Shown here: piece by piece, positions 16,470 to 25,330 of the stretch
How the letters are laid out: every line of letters starts with the position of its first letter
Position numbering within the stretch: position 1 is the first letter of the stretch
DNA from: Phycisphaerae bacterium
GTDB lineage: Bacteria; Chloroflexota; Anaerolineae; 4572-78; J111
NCBI GenBank assembly: GCA_028285035.1
Contig: JANQQF010000108.1
Coordinates: 1 to 64,000, forward strand
Length of the DNA: 64,000 nucleotides
Direction of reading: 5' to 3'
Position numbers and translations under genes: made by a program
The notes under the pieces: model-generated
What the model was told of the DNA's origin: nothing
Seen by the model: only the letters and a program-made list of their open reading frames with translations
The model's database searches: none

Positions 16470-17164
16470 CCCACTTACAGGTGCAGAATTTGCAGGTAGG
16501 CTATGGTGAAACAAAAATTTTACACAACCTATCTTTGGAAGTGCCTTCCGGTCGAATCGTCTGTCTTTTAGGGCGGAATGGTGCAGGAAAGACGACCCTG
16601 TTGCGTAGTTTGATAGGCTTGACCTCAATCTGGCAGGGGACCGTTCATTTGGATGACACAATCATATCTGACCTTCCCTCAAATGCTATTGCAAAGCGAG
16701 GTCTTGGCTATATGCCTCAAGAAAAAGGTGTTTTTCCTACCCTATCGGTACAAGATAATCTGCGTTTAGGTAATGGGCGACAGTGGGGGACGGTGCAGGC
16801 CAATGCTTGGCTTGAGTATTTCCCAGTACTTCATGAGCGTTTGAATCAGAAAGCAGGCACCTTGAGCGGGGGTGAACAAAAGATGTTGACACTTACCCGA
16901 GTGCTGATGCGTCGCCCCAAGATGTTGTTGTTGGATGAACCAACCGAAGGGGTACAACCTTCAATTGTGCAGACAATGATTGAAGTATTACAACGTTTGA
17001 ATCGTGAGGCCGGCACAACCATACTCCTCACTGAGCAACATCTTGACTTTGCGCTGGCCTTGGCTCATCGGTATTATGTGTTGGAAAAAGGTGAGATTGT
17101 TGATACTGGCGCGGTTGCTGATCTCAAAGGTATTGAGCAAATTCGTAAATATTTGGTGGTGTAG
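16466..17164 (+). CDS. UrtE/LivF-type ABC ATP-binding protein
   Basis: This 232-residue ATPase has Walker A GRNGAGKTT, the UrtE-like YMPQEKGVFPTLSV segment, signature LSGGEQKMLTLTRVLM and Walker B MLLLDEPTEGVQP. EGVQPS rather than the SLGLAP of LivF supports the Urt/amide branch. It starts inside the stop of the fused permease-ATPase (ATGA) and would dimerise with that protein's ATPase half. Confidence 0.92.
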   Translation: MTHLQVQNLQVGYGETKILHNLSLEVPSGRIVCLLGRNGAGKTTLLRSLIGLTSIWQGTVHLDDTIISDLPSNAIAKRGLGYMPQEKGVFPTLSVQDNLRLGNGRQWGTVQANAWLEYFPVLHERLNQKAGTLSGGEQKMLTLTRVLMRRPKMLLLDEPTEGVQPSIVQTMIEVLQRLNREAGTTILLTEQHLDFALALAHRYYVLEKGEIVDTGAVADLKGIEQIRKYLVV

Positions 17165-17211
17165 GTCGTGTTGACAAAGCCACCCGTTGATCCAAAAAGG
17201 AGACTTAAACA

Positions 17212-18669
17212 ATGACGTTCGCTGATCCAAATGGCCCAGCTGCTGAGTTGGCCCAACTTTCATTGATGGAGCTTTCCGACCGAATTGCAGCGAAGCAAAT
17301 GAGTTGCTGGGAGGCTGTGGAAGGATATCTGGCTCGAATTGAAGCCTACGATGGCTCAGATGGCATCAATGCCTATATCACGGTAGCTGCGGATGAAGCC
17401 TTGGCGGAGGCTGACCGGCTGGATGCTCTCTTAGCTGAGGGAATCCATCTTGGTCCTTTGCACGGTGTCCCGATTGCTATCAAAGATAATCTGGAAACAG
17501 CTAGCTTGAAAACAACAGGTGGCTCGACCATTCTAGTTGAGAATGTACCTGCCACGGATGCCACGGCTGTGGCAAAGCTGAAAGAGGCTGGGGCGATCAT
17601 TCTGGGCAAGACTAACATGCACGAGCTAGCCTTTGGGATTACCAGCAACAACCCTCACTATGGTCCGGTACGTAATCCATACGATTTAAGCCGCATTGCT
17701 GGCGGATCAAGCGGTGGTTCCGGCGCGGCTGTAGTGGCAGGATTGTGTGCGGCGGCCATCGGCACAGATACAGGTGGCTCAATTCGTATTCCAGCCGCAT
17801 TGTGTGGTGCTATTGGTTTAAAGCCCACTTTGGGGCGAGTTGGACGTGGTGGTTTAATTGCCCTGTCGGAGACTTGTGATTGTATTGGTCCGATTACCAA
17901 GACAGCCGAAGATGCTGCGCTGGTGCTGCAAGCTTTGATCGGTCCTGATGAACGAGACCCCATAACTGCTAGTGATGCTACTGCGAACTTTCAGCCCAAT
18001 ACTGGGAGCTGGCAAGGGGTTCGTTTGGGTATACCACGCGGTCTCTTTTATGATGATCTTGATCCTGCCGTAACCGAGGTTATGGATCAAGCCCTTAAAC
18101 AGATGGAGAATGCTGGGGCGACGTTGGTCGAGGTTCGTATTGATGGCCTGGACGGGGTTGTTCCAAGCGGTTTTGCCATTGTGCTCAGCGAAACAGTGCA
18201 TTTGTTGGGCGGCTACTTAGGCCGACTTGATCCCCCTTTAACCATTCCTGATATTCTTGACCAACTTGGTCCTGATGTGAATGCCATTCTCGGTGGTCAG
18301 GTTGGCCCCGAGGCACAACCTATTCCTGGTCACGTTTATCTTGACTCGGTCAATACCTTCCGTTCAGCCCTAACTGTCAGCTTTTTGAGCGCGTTGGATA
18401 GGGTGGATGCCTTGGTAACACCAACCGTACCACTCCCTGCTGCTCCCATCGGTCAGGATGCTGAGGTCAGCCATAATCGACAGAATGCACCCACTTTCTT
18501 AACCTATGTTCGTAATACCTTTCCTGTCAGTTTGGCTGGATTACCTGCCCTAACAGTGCCTGTTGGTCACAATGAGACAGGACTTCCTCTTGGGATGCAA
18601 TTTATTGGCCAGCCTTGGCAAGAGGCTAAATTGTTGCAATTGGGGCACAATTGGATGACGAGTTACTAA
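17212..18669 (+). CDS. Amidase, amidase-signature family (GatA-like)
   Basis: This 485-residue hydrolase has an intact Ser-cisSer-Lys triad: K91 in AIKDN, S166 in GGSSGGSG and S190 in GTDTGGSIRIP. The 24-residue spacing of the two serines equals that of characterised family members. It lies 47 bases after the last ABC gene with its own AAAAGGAG site. It most likely hydrolyses an imported amide to acid plus ammonia. Glu-tRNA(Gln) amidotransferase GatA is the alternative, but no gatB or gatC is adjacent, and the transport context argues for catabolism. Confidence 0.88.
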   Translation: MTFADPNGPAAELAQLSLMELSDRIAAKQMSCWEAVEGYLARIEAYDGSDGINAYITVAADEALAEADRLDALLAEGIHLGPLHGVPIAIKDNLETASLKTTGGSTILVENVPATDATAVAKLKEAGAIILGKTNMHELAFGITSNNPHYGPVRNPYDLSRIAGGSSGGSGAAVVAGLCAAAIGTDTGGSIRIPAALCGAIGLKPTLGRVGRGGLIALSETCDCIGPITKTAEDAALVLQALIGPDERDPITASDATANFQPNTGSWQGVRLGIPRGLFYDDLDPAVTEVMDQALKQMENAGATLVEVRIDGLDGVVPSGFAIVLSETVHLLGGYLGRLDPPLTIPDILDQLGPDVNAILGGQVGPEAQPIPGHVYLDSVNTFRSALTVSFLSALDRVDALVTPTVPLPAAPIGQDAEVSHNRQNAPTFLTYVRNTFPVSLAGLPALTVPVGHNETGLPLGMQFIGQPWQEAKLLQLGHNWMTSY

Positions 18670-18720
18670 TATGAGGTAAGCTTAAAGCGGTAAAAAAGCG
18701 GTTCATTTGAGAATAAGAGT

Positions 18721-18760
18721 AAAAGAGGGAAGATTAGAAAAAATCTATCTTTCCTCTTTT
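18721..18760 (+). terminator. Terminator of the amide ABC operon
   Basis: The arms AAAAGAGGGAAGAT (18721-18734) and ATCTTTCCTCTTTT (18747-18760) pair with one wobble around a 12-base loop, followed by GATTTT. It separates the amidase gene from the defence-like pair. Confidence 0.7.
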
Positions 18761-18830
18761 GATTTTGTAAATGACCTGTTCCTTAATATAGTTACTTGAA
18801 TTCTAAAATACGCTCTGGGTTAACCAAGTA

Positions 18831-18858
18831 TTGGCAGCTTGGTAAAATATCGTATAAT
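18831..18858 (+). promoter_or_regulatory. Sigma-70-like promoter for the ATPase/TOPRIM pair
   Basis: TTGGCA (18831-18836) and TATAAT (18853-18858) are separated by 16 bases, close to the consensus. The predicted start of transcription is about 55 bases before the ATPase gene, so the pair appears to be its own transcription unit. Confidence 0.65.
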
Positions 18859-18922
18859 TTAAGATAAGTATTACCTGATTTGTTAAACCTGGTTGTTGAG
18901 ATGATGTGATAAGAGGATGACG

Positions 18923-20152
18923 ATGGCATATCAATTACAACGTTTAGAAGTTAATAATTATCGGGCACTTGCGCATGTCAGTATTGAAACAGGCCCGCTC
19001 AATGTATTATTTGGGCCAAATGGAGCGGGGAAATCTACATTTTTAGATGCATTGTGGTTCGTTCGTGATTGTGCTATTCGTGGTGTTGATTTAGCCTCTT
19101 CTGAAAGAAGTCATGGCATTGGTGCACTTTGGGATGGGGCAGATGAAGGGGCAAATATCTCTATTAAAATAGAGACCAACTCGGTTGTATATGAGGTGTT
19201 ATTTGGTTATTCGGCGGGCAGAATTGAACCTAGAGTGGGCGAAAATTTATATCAAAAAGATGAGGGTATTGACTTATTGAGACGGGCAATAGGTAGTTCT
19301 ACTGTTGATCTTTTTGATATGTCTTGGCAGGATTTTGACCGAGTTCCTCTCAGGCAACCTGAAAGATTAGCTTTTTCTGCCTTTTATCGAAAAAGAAGTG
19401 AGTCTGTTGTTGAAGAGTTGGATCAGGTTTTCCAATTTATACATTTTTACAATCCGCGTCAAGTAGATTTATATGAGCTAAAAAAACGAGGTTCAGAGTC
19501 TACCCATCATACAGAACTTTGGGAAAATGGACGTAATTTATGGTCTGTTTTGCGGAATCTTAATGATAGAAGGACGATTGATAATCGTCACAGTGAAGCA
19601 GGTCCTAGATTTGAAACCATCACAAAGTTTATGCGGAAAAGTTTTCCTACTTTTGATGATGTATTTATCGAACAAACTGGACCGAATACAGTTTATGGTA
19701 ATTTTTTGGAGAAAGGACGACGTCAATCTATTCAGGCTTCTGGGATGTCAGATGGTCATCTTCAGATGTTAGTTCATCTCACGGCTTTATTTGCTGAAGG
19801 AAAAGATCAAGACTCATTAATTTTATTTGATGAACCTGAAATTTCGCTGCATCCTTACGCTATAACAGTCTTTGCTGAAGCCGTCAAACTAGCAACGACA
19901 GAATGGAATAAGCAAGTTTTTATTGCTACTCATTCTCCTGTGCTAATCAGTCAATTTGAACCAGAGGAGATTTTGGCAGTTGAAAAAGATGAACAAGGAA
20001 AAACTGTTATCAATCGTGTTAGTGAGATAACTGGAATTCAGGATTTACTAGAAGATTATGCCACTGGTTCACTTTACATGGCTGAAATGATTGCCCCACA
20101 GAGTAGGTCTCTTTCCCATGGTGTTGATGCGCTTTTAACGAGAGAAGACTAG
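18923..20152 (+). CDS. OLD/RecF-like AAA (ABC-type) ATPase, probable defence protein
   Basis: This ATPase of about 409 residues has Walker A GPNGAGKS (31-38), preceded by the SMC/RecF-type opening LEVNNYRALAHVSIE. Late in the chain are the ABC-like ASGMSDGHLQML signature, Walker B LILFDEPEISLHP and the H-loop ATHSPVLISQF. This is the AAA_21/AAA_15 architecture of OLD-type, AriA and RloA ATPases. AAGAGG ends six bases before ATG 18923; the ATG at 18917 abuts it. The region is visibly AT-richer than the preceding operon (21 G/C of 60 at 19441-19500). The stop overlaps the start of the next gene by one base, so the two products probably act together. Confidence 0.85.
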   Translation: MAYQLQRLEVNNYRALAHVSIETGPLNVLFGPNGAGKSTFLDALWFVRDCAIRGVDLASSERSHGIGALWDGADEGANISIKIETNSVVYEVLFGYSAGRIEPRVGENLYQKDEGIDLLRRAIGSSTVDLFDMSWQDFDRVPLRQPERLAFSAFYRKRSESVVEELDQVFQFIHFYNPRQVDLYELKKRGSESTHHTELWENGRNLWSVLRNLNDRRTIDNRHSEAGPRFETITKFMRKSFPTFDDVFIEQTGPNTVYGNFLEKGRRQSIQASGMSDGHLQMLVHLTALFAEGKDQDSLILFDEPEISLHPYAITVFAEAVKLATTEWNKQVFIATHSPVLISQFEPEEILAVEKDEQGKTVINRVSEITGIQDLLEDYATGSLYMAEMIAPQSRSLSHGVDALLTRED

Positions 20153-20913
20153 TGACGGTTGCTCAAAGTCAATGTCAATTTTTTCATTTTGGTTTGATTG
20201 TGACAGGAAAAGGTGAGCGAGACCATTTACCCAAGCTGTTCAGATCGTTAATGGAGACAGGTTTGTGTACATTCGAGGTAATTAAGTTTATTGGACAGCG
20301 AAATCCAATCACCTCAAAAAAACGTAATCTTGAGATGATCGGAAGTGGGGAAATTATTCCACCTCGTGATGCAGATGATATCGGTTTTCCTGCCAGAAGA
20401 TATTTGAGGAATGATCCCTGCCGATTTGTCATTCTAATTGATGATCTTGAGTATAAGCGACGTGACCAAGCTCAACAGATTTTTGATCGTTATCGTCTGG
20501 CCCTTGATACAATATTGACACCAGATCAAAAAAAGCGAACCTCTGTTCATTTTCTGGTGAATATGCTTGAAGCCTACTATTTTGCCGATGCTCAAGCCGT
20601 AAATACTACATTGAATTTGAATCCCTCTCTGGACGATTATTCAGATGATGTCGAAGACCTGCGCCACCCCAAAGGTGAGTTGAAAAAGCTATATCCGAAC
20701 TTTAAGGAAATTGAAGATGGTGGTAAGATCTTGGAAAACTTGGATGTAGAACACATTTTATCTCGCCCTGATACCTGTGCTGCCTTAAGAACCTTATTTG
20801 CTTGGTGTGTTAAAATTCTTGAATCCTACCCTTATATGAATGACACGTTACTTACAGAAAAGTATCAATTATCTAAGGGTAAATTGTCCCCCATTACTAG
20901 CACCCAATTATAA
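20152..20913 (+). CDS. TOPRIM/DUF4276-like partner of the ATPase
   Basis: This 253-residue protein starts at GTG 20152 inside the ATPase stop codon (TAGTG). The N terminus resembles the TOPRIM-type beginning of DUF4276/OLD nuclease partners: VTGKGERDHLPKLF with E22, then VILIDDLE with D97, D98 and E100 as possible metal ligands. The remainder is charged and helical. By context it would be the effector nuclease or regulator of the ATPase. It matches none of AriB (DUF4435) or RloB clearly enough to name the system. The C terminus ends 107 bases before the thioesterase gene. Confidence 0.7.
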   Translation: MTVAQSQCQFFHFGLIVTGKGERDHLPKLFRSLMETGLCTFEVIKFIGQRNPITSKKRNLEMIGSGEIIPPRDADDIGFPARRYLRNDPCRFVILIDDLEYKRRDQAQQIFDRYRLALDTILTPDQKKRTSVHFLVNMLEAYYFADAQAVNTTLNLNPSLDDYSDDVEDLRHPKGELKKLYPNFKEIEDGGKILENLDVEHILSRPDTCAALRTLFAWCVKILESYPYMNDTLLTEKYQLSKGKLSPITSTQL

Positions 20914-21020
20914 GAAATTGAATATAATTTTTATTACTGGTAGAGCTTATTTTGTTTGATCTAATGCATCTGTACTAAAATAGATTTCTCTAATCAACTT
21001 ATTGGATCATATTCAAGATC

Positions 21021-21425
21021 GTGCCCACACAATCCTCTAAAAAACCTGATAAAAGTTATAGCTCATTCTCTAGTTTGGTCGGCCTTGAATATGTAGAACG
21101 AGGCCAAGGTTGGACTCGCTGGTGTATGGATGTTGATGAAAGCCATATGAACGCCAACGGGGTGGTACATGGTGGGGTGATTTACACCTTGGCCGATACT
21201 TGTATGGGGTCGGCGGTGCATACCACATTGGAGTCTCATCAAACCTGTACGACGGTTGAAATCAAAATTTCCTACTTCAAACCTGTTCATTCTGGCACAA
21301 TTTGGTGTGAGGCTAAAATTATTAATCGTGGTCGTCGGGTGGTCACCTTGGAAGCCGATGTCCAGTACGAAAATCAACTCATTGCCAAAGCCCTTGGCAC
21401 ATTCTATGTCTTGAAAAAAGGATAA
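21021..21425 (+). CDS. PaaI-family hotdog-fold thioesterase
   Basis: This 134-residue protein has the hotdog signature NANGVVHGGVIYTLADTCMG with the usual Asn/His/Gly/Asp catalytic environment. It should hydrolyse an acyl- or aroyl-CoA. The start is the GTG at 21021, without a good ribosome-binding site, so a later start is possible, although the conserved fold begins early. It lies three bases before an enoyl-CoA hydratase gene, and the pair begins the acyl-CoA cluster. Confidence 0.85.
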   Translation: MPTQSSKKPDKSYSSFSSLVGLEYVERGQGWTRWCMDVDESHMNANGVVHGGVIYTLADTCMGSAVHTTLESHQTCTTVEIKISYFKPVHSGTIWCEAKIINRGRRVVTLEADVQYENQLIAKALGTFYVLKKG

Positions 21426-21428
21426 ACA

Positions 21429-22235
21429 ATGGAGTATTCAGATTTTAAGTCATTGGTATTTGAACGAAAAGAACATGGCATTTTGTGGATTACGATCAAC
21501 CGTCCCGAGCGGCTCAATGCTGCCGATGCCGCAACCCACACGGAGTTTACCGAAGTCTGGCCTTTGATTGACCGCGACCCGTCTGTACGGGTGGTTGTGA
21601 TCACTGGGGCTGGTCGAGCTTTTTCCGCTGGTGGTGATTTTCAACTGGTTGAAGATGCCTACAAAAACTATGATGAAATCGTACGAATTCTCAATGAGGC
21701 CCGTGATCTAGTCTACAATATTATTCATTGCTCCAAACCGATTATTTCTGCCATCAACGGAGCAGCGGTTGGGGCTGGGTTGGTCGTGGCCTTGCTCGCT
21801 GATATTAGTATCGCCGCTGAAAAGGCCAAACTTGGAGATGGTCACGTGCGAATGGGTGTGGCTGCGGGTGATCACGCCGCGATTATCTGGCCCCTACTCT
21901 GTGGAATGGCCAAGTCCAAGTATTACTTGATGACCAGTGGTTTTGTCGATGGTAAAGAGGCTGAGCGAATTGGCTTGGTTAGTGTCTGTTGCCCTCTAGA
22001 TGAGTTAAACGATAAAGCAATGGAAGTCGCTGTCAACCTTGCGACGGGGCCGCGACACGCCATCAAATTTACCAAACGTGCCTTGAATCAATGGCTACTG
22101 CAGGCTGGCCCCATCTTTGACCACTCACTCGCCCTCGAAATGATCGGTTTCTTCTCTGAAGATATGATGGCGGGGGTAGATGGTCTCCGTAATAAACGCC
22201 CAGCGGATTATCCATCCAACAAAATAGATAGCTGA
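21429..22235 (+). CDS. Enoyl-CoA hydratase/isomerase family protein
   Basis: This 268-residue crotonase-fold protein has the oxyanion-hole motifs AFSAGGDFQL and INGAAVGAGLVVALLADISIA. The usual first catalytic glutamate region reads KLGDGHVRMGVAAGDHAA, with Asp/His where hydratases have Glu, so it may be an isomerase, a hydrolase or a variant. It is translationally linked to the thioesterase. The adjacent ligase gene suggests a short catabolic route for a carboxylic acid through its CoA ester. Confidence 0.88.
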   Translation: MEYSDFKSLVFERKEHGILWITINRPERLNAADAATHTEFTEVWPLIDRDPSVRVVVITGAGRAFSAGGDFQLVEDAYKNYDEIVRILNEARDLVYNIIHCSKPIISAINGAAVGAGLVVALLADISIAAEKAKLGDGHVRMGVAAGDHAAIIWPLLCGMAKSKYYLMTSGFVDGKEAERIGLVSVCCPLDELNDKAMEVAVNLATGPRHAIKFTKRALNQWLLQAGPIFDHSLALEMIGFFSEDMMAGVDGLRNKRPADYPSNKIDS

Positions 22236-22398
22236 ACTTGTATTTACGATTTCAGGTTTACGATTTACGGCTTATTATGCCGACCAACTTTATCAAAAAT
22301 CGTCAATTGTAAATCAACAAAAATCTAAACCGTGGCTATCTTATAATCTCTTAACCAATCACTAACCACTAGCCACTCATCACTAACCTGGGGGTACA
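22236..22398. repeat. Low-complexity repeat spacer
   Basis: The 163-base spacer has two blocks of short words: TTTACGATTT-type direct repeats (about 22242-22270, partly inverted at 22296-22316), then variants of the heptad CACTAAC (about 22351-22386). It is the same style of spacer as before livH and around livF, but with different words. Confidence 0.45.
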
Positions 22399-23337
22399 AT
22401 GAGCAACGGAGCGAAAAGCAATCAAACGCAGATGACCTTGTCAGAGGCGAAGGAAAAAATCATCGCCTACTGTAAAAAACGAGGGGCCTTAGATGTTGGG
22501 GTAGCTGATGTTGAGATTCTGGAGCGAATTGCGCCGCCGGGACACGGTCCCCGAGCTTTGATGCCTCGTGTTCGGGCCGTCATCTCCATCGGGGTTGGCG
22601 GTTCCACCCAAGGGGCCTGGTTTTCCTCAGCTAAAACGATGTCCTTTGTCGGTGATACCGAGAAGCGAGCCTATAAAATCGCCTTTGGGCTGGCCTACTA
22701 CATCGAAACCCTCTTTGGTTACCGCTCTATTTTTTGCCCTCCTGATATGGACCCCGAACAAGGGGCGCGAGTGCCTCTGCAAAGTATGAAGCTACACGCC
22801 GAAGTAGCGGGGATTGGTGCTCGCTCAATGGCGGGCGATATCTTGCTTCACCCTGAATACGGCTTTATGTATTACGCCTCCACCTTCACCGAACTTCCTC
22901 TCCCACCTGATCAACCGATGGAGGCCAACCCCTGCCCAGCCCCCTCTTGCGTCGATATGTATCGCCAGATTGGTCAAACCCCTTGTATGAAATTTTGTCC
23001 CGTCAGTTGCCTGAGCGGCACCCTTGATGAACAAGGGCAAATTGCTGAGATGAATTTTGATATGTATCGTTGTGCTGAAATGTCGCAACAGTATGAGGTG
23101 GTACCCAATATTTTGGCGGAGGCAATTGAAGCCGAGCAGCCGATGGACCGAGATGAGATTCTTTTTGGGGCGGAAAATCAAGTGATTTGGTACAAGATGG
23201 CCATTGGAGAGGGGGAATTGCTGTCCCAATGTTACGAATGTATGCGGGTGTGCCCGATTGCGACCCAGGCCCCACAGGCTGATCCCATTCGACGCGGGGG
23301 GCAGCCCATTCAACTGATTTTAGATGATGAGGCGTAG
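22399..23337 (+). CDS. QueG-like double [4Fe-4S] protein
   Basis: This is a 312-residue soluble Fe-S protein. The N-terminal part (AYCKKRGALDVGVADVE, then PRVRAVISIGVG) has the layout of the QueG/RdhA N-terminal domain. The middle and end hold cysteine groups CPAPSCVDMYR, CMKFCPVSC and CYECMRVCP, consistent with two clusters but not with strict ferredoxin spacing. A queuosine role is unlikely, because the partner genes act on CoA esters and it ends three bases before an acyl-CoA ligase gene. It may be an electron-transfer subunit for a reductase elsewhere. It is distantly similar to the Fe-S protein at 9179-10156. Confidence 0.7.
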   Translation: MSNGAKSNQTQMTLSEAKEKIIAYCKKRGALDVGVADVEILERIAPPGHGPRALMPRVRAVISIGVGGSTQGAWFSSAKTMSFVGDTEKRAYKIAFGLAYYIETLFGYRSIFCPPDMDPEQGARVPLQSMKLHAEVAGIGARSMAGDILLHPEYGFMYYASTFTELPLPPDQPMEANPCPAPSCVDMYRQIGQTPCMKFCPVSCLSGTLDEQGQIAEMNFDMYRCAEMSQQYEVVPNILAEAIEAEQPMDRDEILFGAENQVIWYKMAIGEGELLSQCYECMRVCPIATQAPQADPIRRGGQPIQLILDDEA

Positions 23338-23340
23338 ACA

Positions 23341-25281
23341 ATGATTTATGGCGTAACCCCACAAATGATTGAAATGTATGGTGATTTGATTTTTCGTTTA
23401 AGCTTGAATGTCCAGCGTCGCGTCGGTGACCCCATTCGTCAGCTTGATTTTGATCAAATCGAGGCCCAGCGGGCGAGCTTAGGACTCTCTGATGGTGAAA
23501 TGGCCGAGCGGTTGGGCTTGACTGTGGATCAAGTTCGCTATATTCGTGTAGTTATGGAACGGCGGCGATTTCGCCGTGACCAATATCGTAAGTTGTTTGA
23601 GTTAGGGGTGGGTGCCCGTTATCGTGAAGAGCAGTATGAGGCTCAGGCCAAATATCGATTTTCGGAGGATGCGATGCAGTTACGAGAAGCTATGACGTTT
23701 GATCCAGCGCAGGTGCAGCACTTTATTGAGCAGGGCCTGTGGACCAATGATACGTTGAGTCAATGGCTGACGCAGTGGGCCAAAACAATGCCCGATCAAA
23801 CAGCGATTATTGCGGGTGATACCAAGATCAGTTATCAAGAATTGTACGACAAAGTGCACCGGCTGGCTGGAGCCTTGCAAGGCTTAGGCGTGGAAGCAGG
23901 GGATGTTGTTAGTGTCCAATTGCCAAATGTGCCCGAATATTTGATCAGTTATCTAGCAATCTGTAGTTTAGGTGGGGTCATGTCTACCATCCATATGCCT
24001 TATCGCGCCGCAGAGTTCCATGACCTCCTTCAACATAATCGGGCGAAAGCCGTGATCTGTCTCTCAGTATTCAAAGATTATCCCACGGCTCAAGAGATGC
24101 TCAAGCTAAAGGAAGAATTGCCTACTTTGCAGCAGGTGATTTGTATGGGGCCACCTGTTGCTGATACACATAACTTGGCTGACTTGATTATCTCCGAGGA
24201 AAAGGCCACTATTTCTGAGTCTCCTGTCGGGAGTGATCCTTTCCTCCTCCTTTACACCTCCGGTACAAGTTCCAGCCCTAAAGGTGTTCCGCTAAGCTAC
24301 CAAAATATGTTGAGTAACGCCCGTGTTGGCATTACCGAGCATCAATTGTCTGCTGATGATGTCATTCTGTCAGCTGCACCATTTAGCCATTTGTTTGGCC
24401 TATACAGCTTTCATCTTGCTTTGGGCACCGGAGCCACCAATCTACTACTCCCGGCTTTTTCACCCCCCGCCTTAGCTGAGATGATCCAACAAGGGCGTCC
24501 CACGGCCTTATTTACGGCCCCAGCTCATTTGGCCGCAGGCTTGGGAATGGGTGCTTTTGCAGACCGAGATTTTTCTTCATTAAAGTTGGTAATTATGTCT
24601 GGTAGTGCCTGTCCCCCGGATTTGTTTGGTACTTTCCAAAAAATTGCTGCCAACACCAAAATGAGCCAGTTATGGGGGATGACTGAGATGCAGGCGGGAC
24701 TTTACACCCGTCCTGATGACGATGAAGCCGTTGTGGCAAATAGTGCTGGACGACCCAGCCCTGGCACTGAAGCCCGTATCGCTGCTGGCGACGGCACACT
24801 TTTACCTGCTGGTGAGGAAGGCGAGTTACAAGTACGAGGCTGCTCTGTTTTCCCTGGCTACTTTGATAATGAGGTAGCTAATACTCAGGCATTCACTGCG
24901 GATGGCTGGTTCCGCAGCGGTGACTTGGCTGTGATGGATGAGGCTGGAAATGTTTCATTGGTCGGTCGTCTGAAAGATATTATCAATCGTGGTGGGGTGA
25001 AGTTCAATCCGCTGGATGTGGAGCAATTGCTCGATAAACACCCCAAAATTTTGCAATCTGCGATTGTGCCAATGGCCGATGAGGTGATTGGGGAACGTGC
25101 TTGTTGTTTCGCTGTACTTCGCCCTGATGTCGAGGACGCGACCCTTGAAGAGTTATGCGACTATCTGCTTGCCCACAATATCGCCAAGCATAAATTGCCG
25201 GAACGATTAGAAATTATCAATGAGATGCCAATGACACCAACCCGGAAGATTATCAAAGGTCGGCTGAAGGTGAGTGCATAG
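23341..25281 (+). CDS. AMP-forming acyl-CoA synthetase with N-terminal helix-turn-helix extension
   Basis: This 646-residue protein has a standard ANL-superfamily adenylating domain from about residue 130: the P-loop LLYTSGTSSSPKGVP (about 302-316), LWGMTEMQAG, the hinge SGDLAVMDEAGNVSLVGRLKD, and a C-terminal catalytic lysine in TPTRKIIKGRL. The first ~115 residues are not part of that family. They contain DGEMAERLGLTVDQVRYIR, which looks like a DNA-binding helix-turn-helix, followed by a basic helix. The substrate could be an alicyclic or medium-chain acid. The ATG follows the Fe-S gene stop by three bases. Confidence 0.85.
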   Translation: MIYGVTPQMIEMYGDLIFRLSLNVQRRVGDPIRQLDFDQIEAQRASLGLSDGEMAERLGLTVDQVRYIRVVMERRRFRRDQYRKLFELGVGARYREEQYEAQAKYRFSEDAMQLREAMTFDPAQVQHFIEQGLWTNDTLSQWLTQWAKTMPDQTAIIAGDTKISYQELYDKVHRLAGALQGLGVEAGDVVSVQLPNVPEYLISYLAICSLGGVMSTIHMPYRAAEFHDLLQHNRAKAVICLSVFKDYPTAQEMLKLKEELPTLQQVICMGPPVADTHNLADLIISEEKATISESPVGSDPFLLLYTSGTSSSPKGVPLSYQNMLSNARVGITEHQLSADDVILSAAPFSHLFGLYSFHLALGTGATNLLLPAFSPPALAEMIQQGRPTALFTAPAHLAAGLGMGAFADRDFSSLKLVIMSGSACPPDLFGTFQKIAANTKMSQLWGMTEMQAGLYTRPDDDEAVVANSAGRPSPGTEARIAAGDGTLLPAGEEGELQVRGCSVFPGYFDNEVANTQAFTADGWFRSGDLAVMDEAGNVSLVGRLKDIINRGGVKFNPLDVEQLLDKHPKILQSAIVPMADEVIGERACCFAVLRPDVEDATLEELCDYLLAHNIAKHKLPERLEIINEMPMTPTRKIIKGRLKVSA

Positions 25282-25330
25282 GATACTCCCCTGTTTCTTG
25301 TTGGATTTTCTTCAAATCTGTTTTTAAGGA

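Noticed and set aside
18923..20913. Naming the ATPase/TOPRIM pair as PARIS or AbiL
   Set aside because: The effector lacks a clear match to AriB (DUF4435) or RloB by eye, so only the general architecture is claimed.
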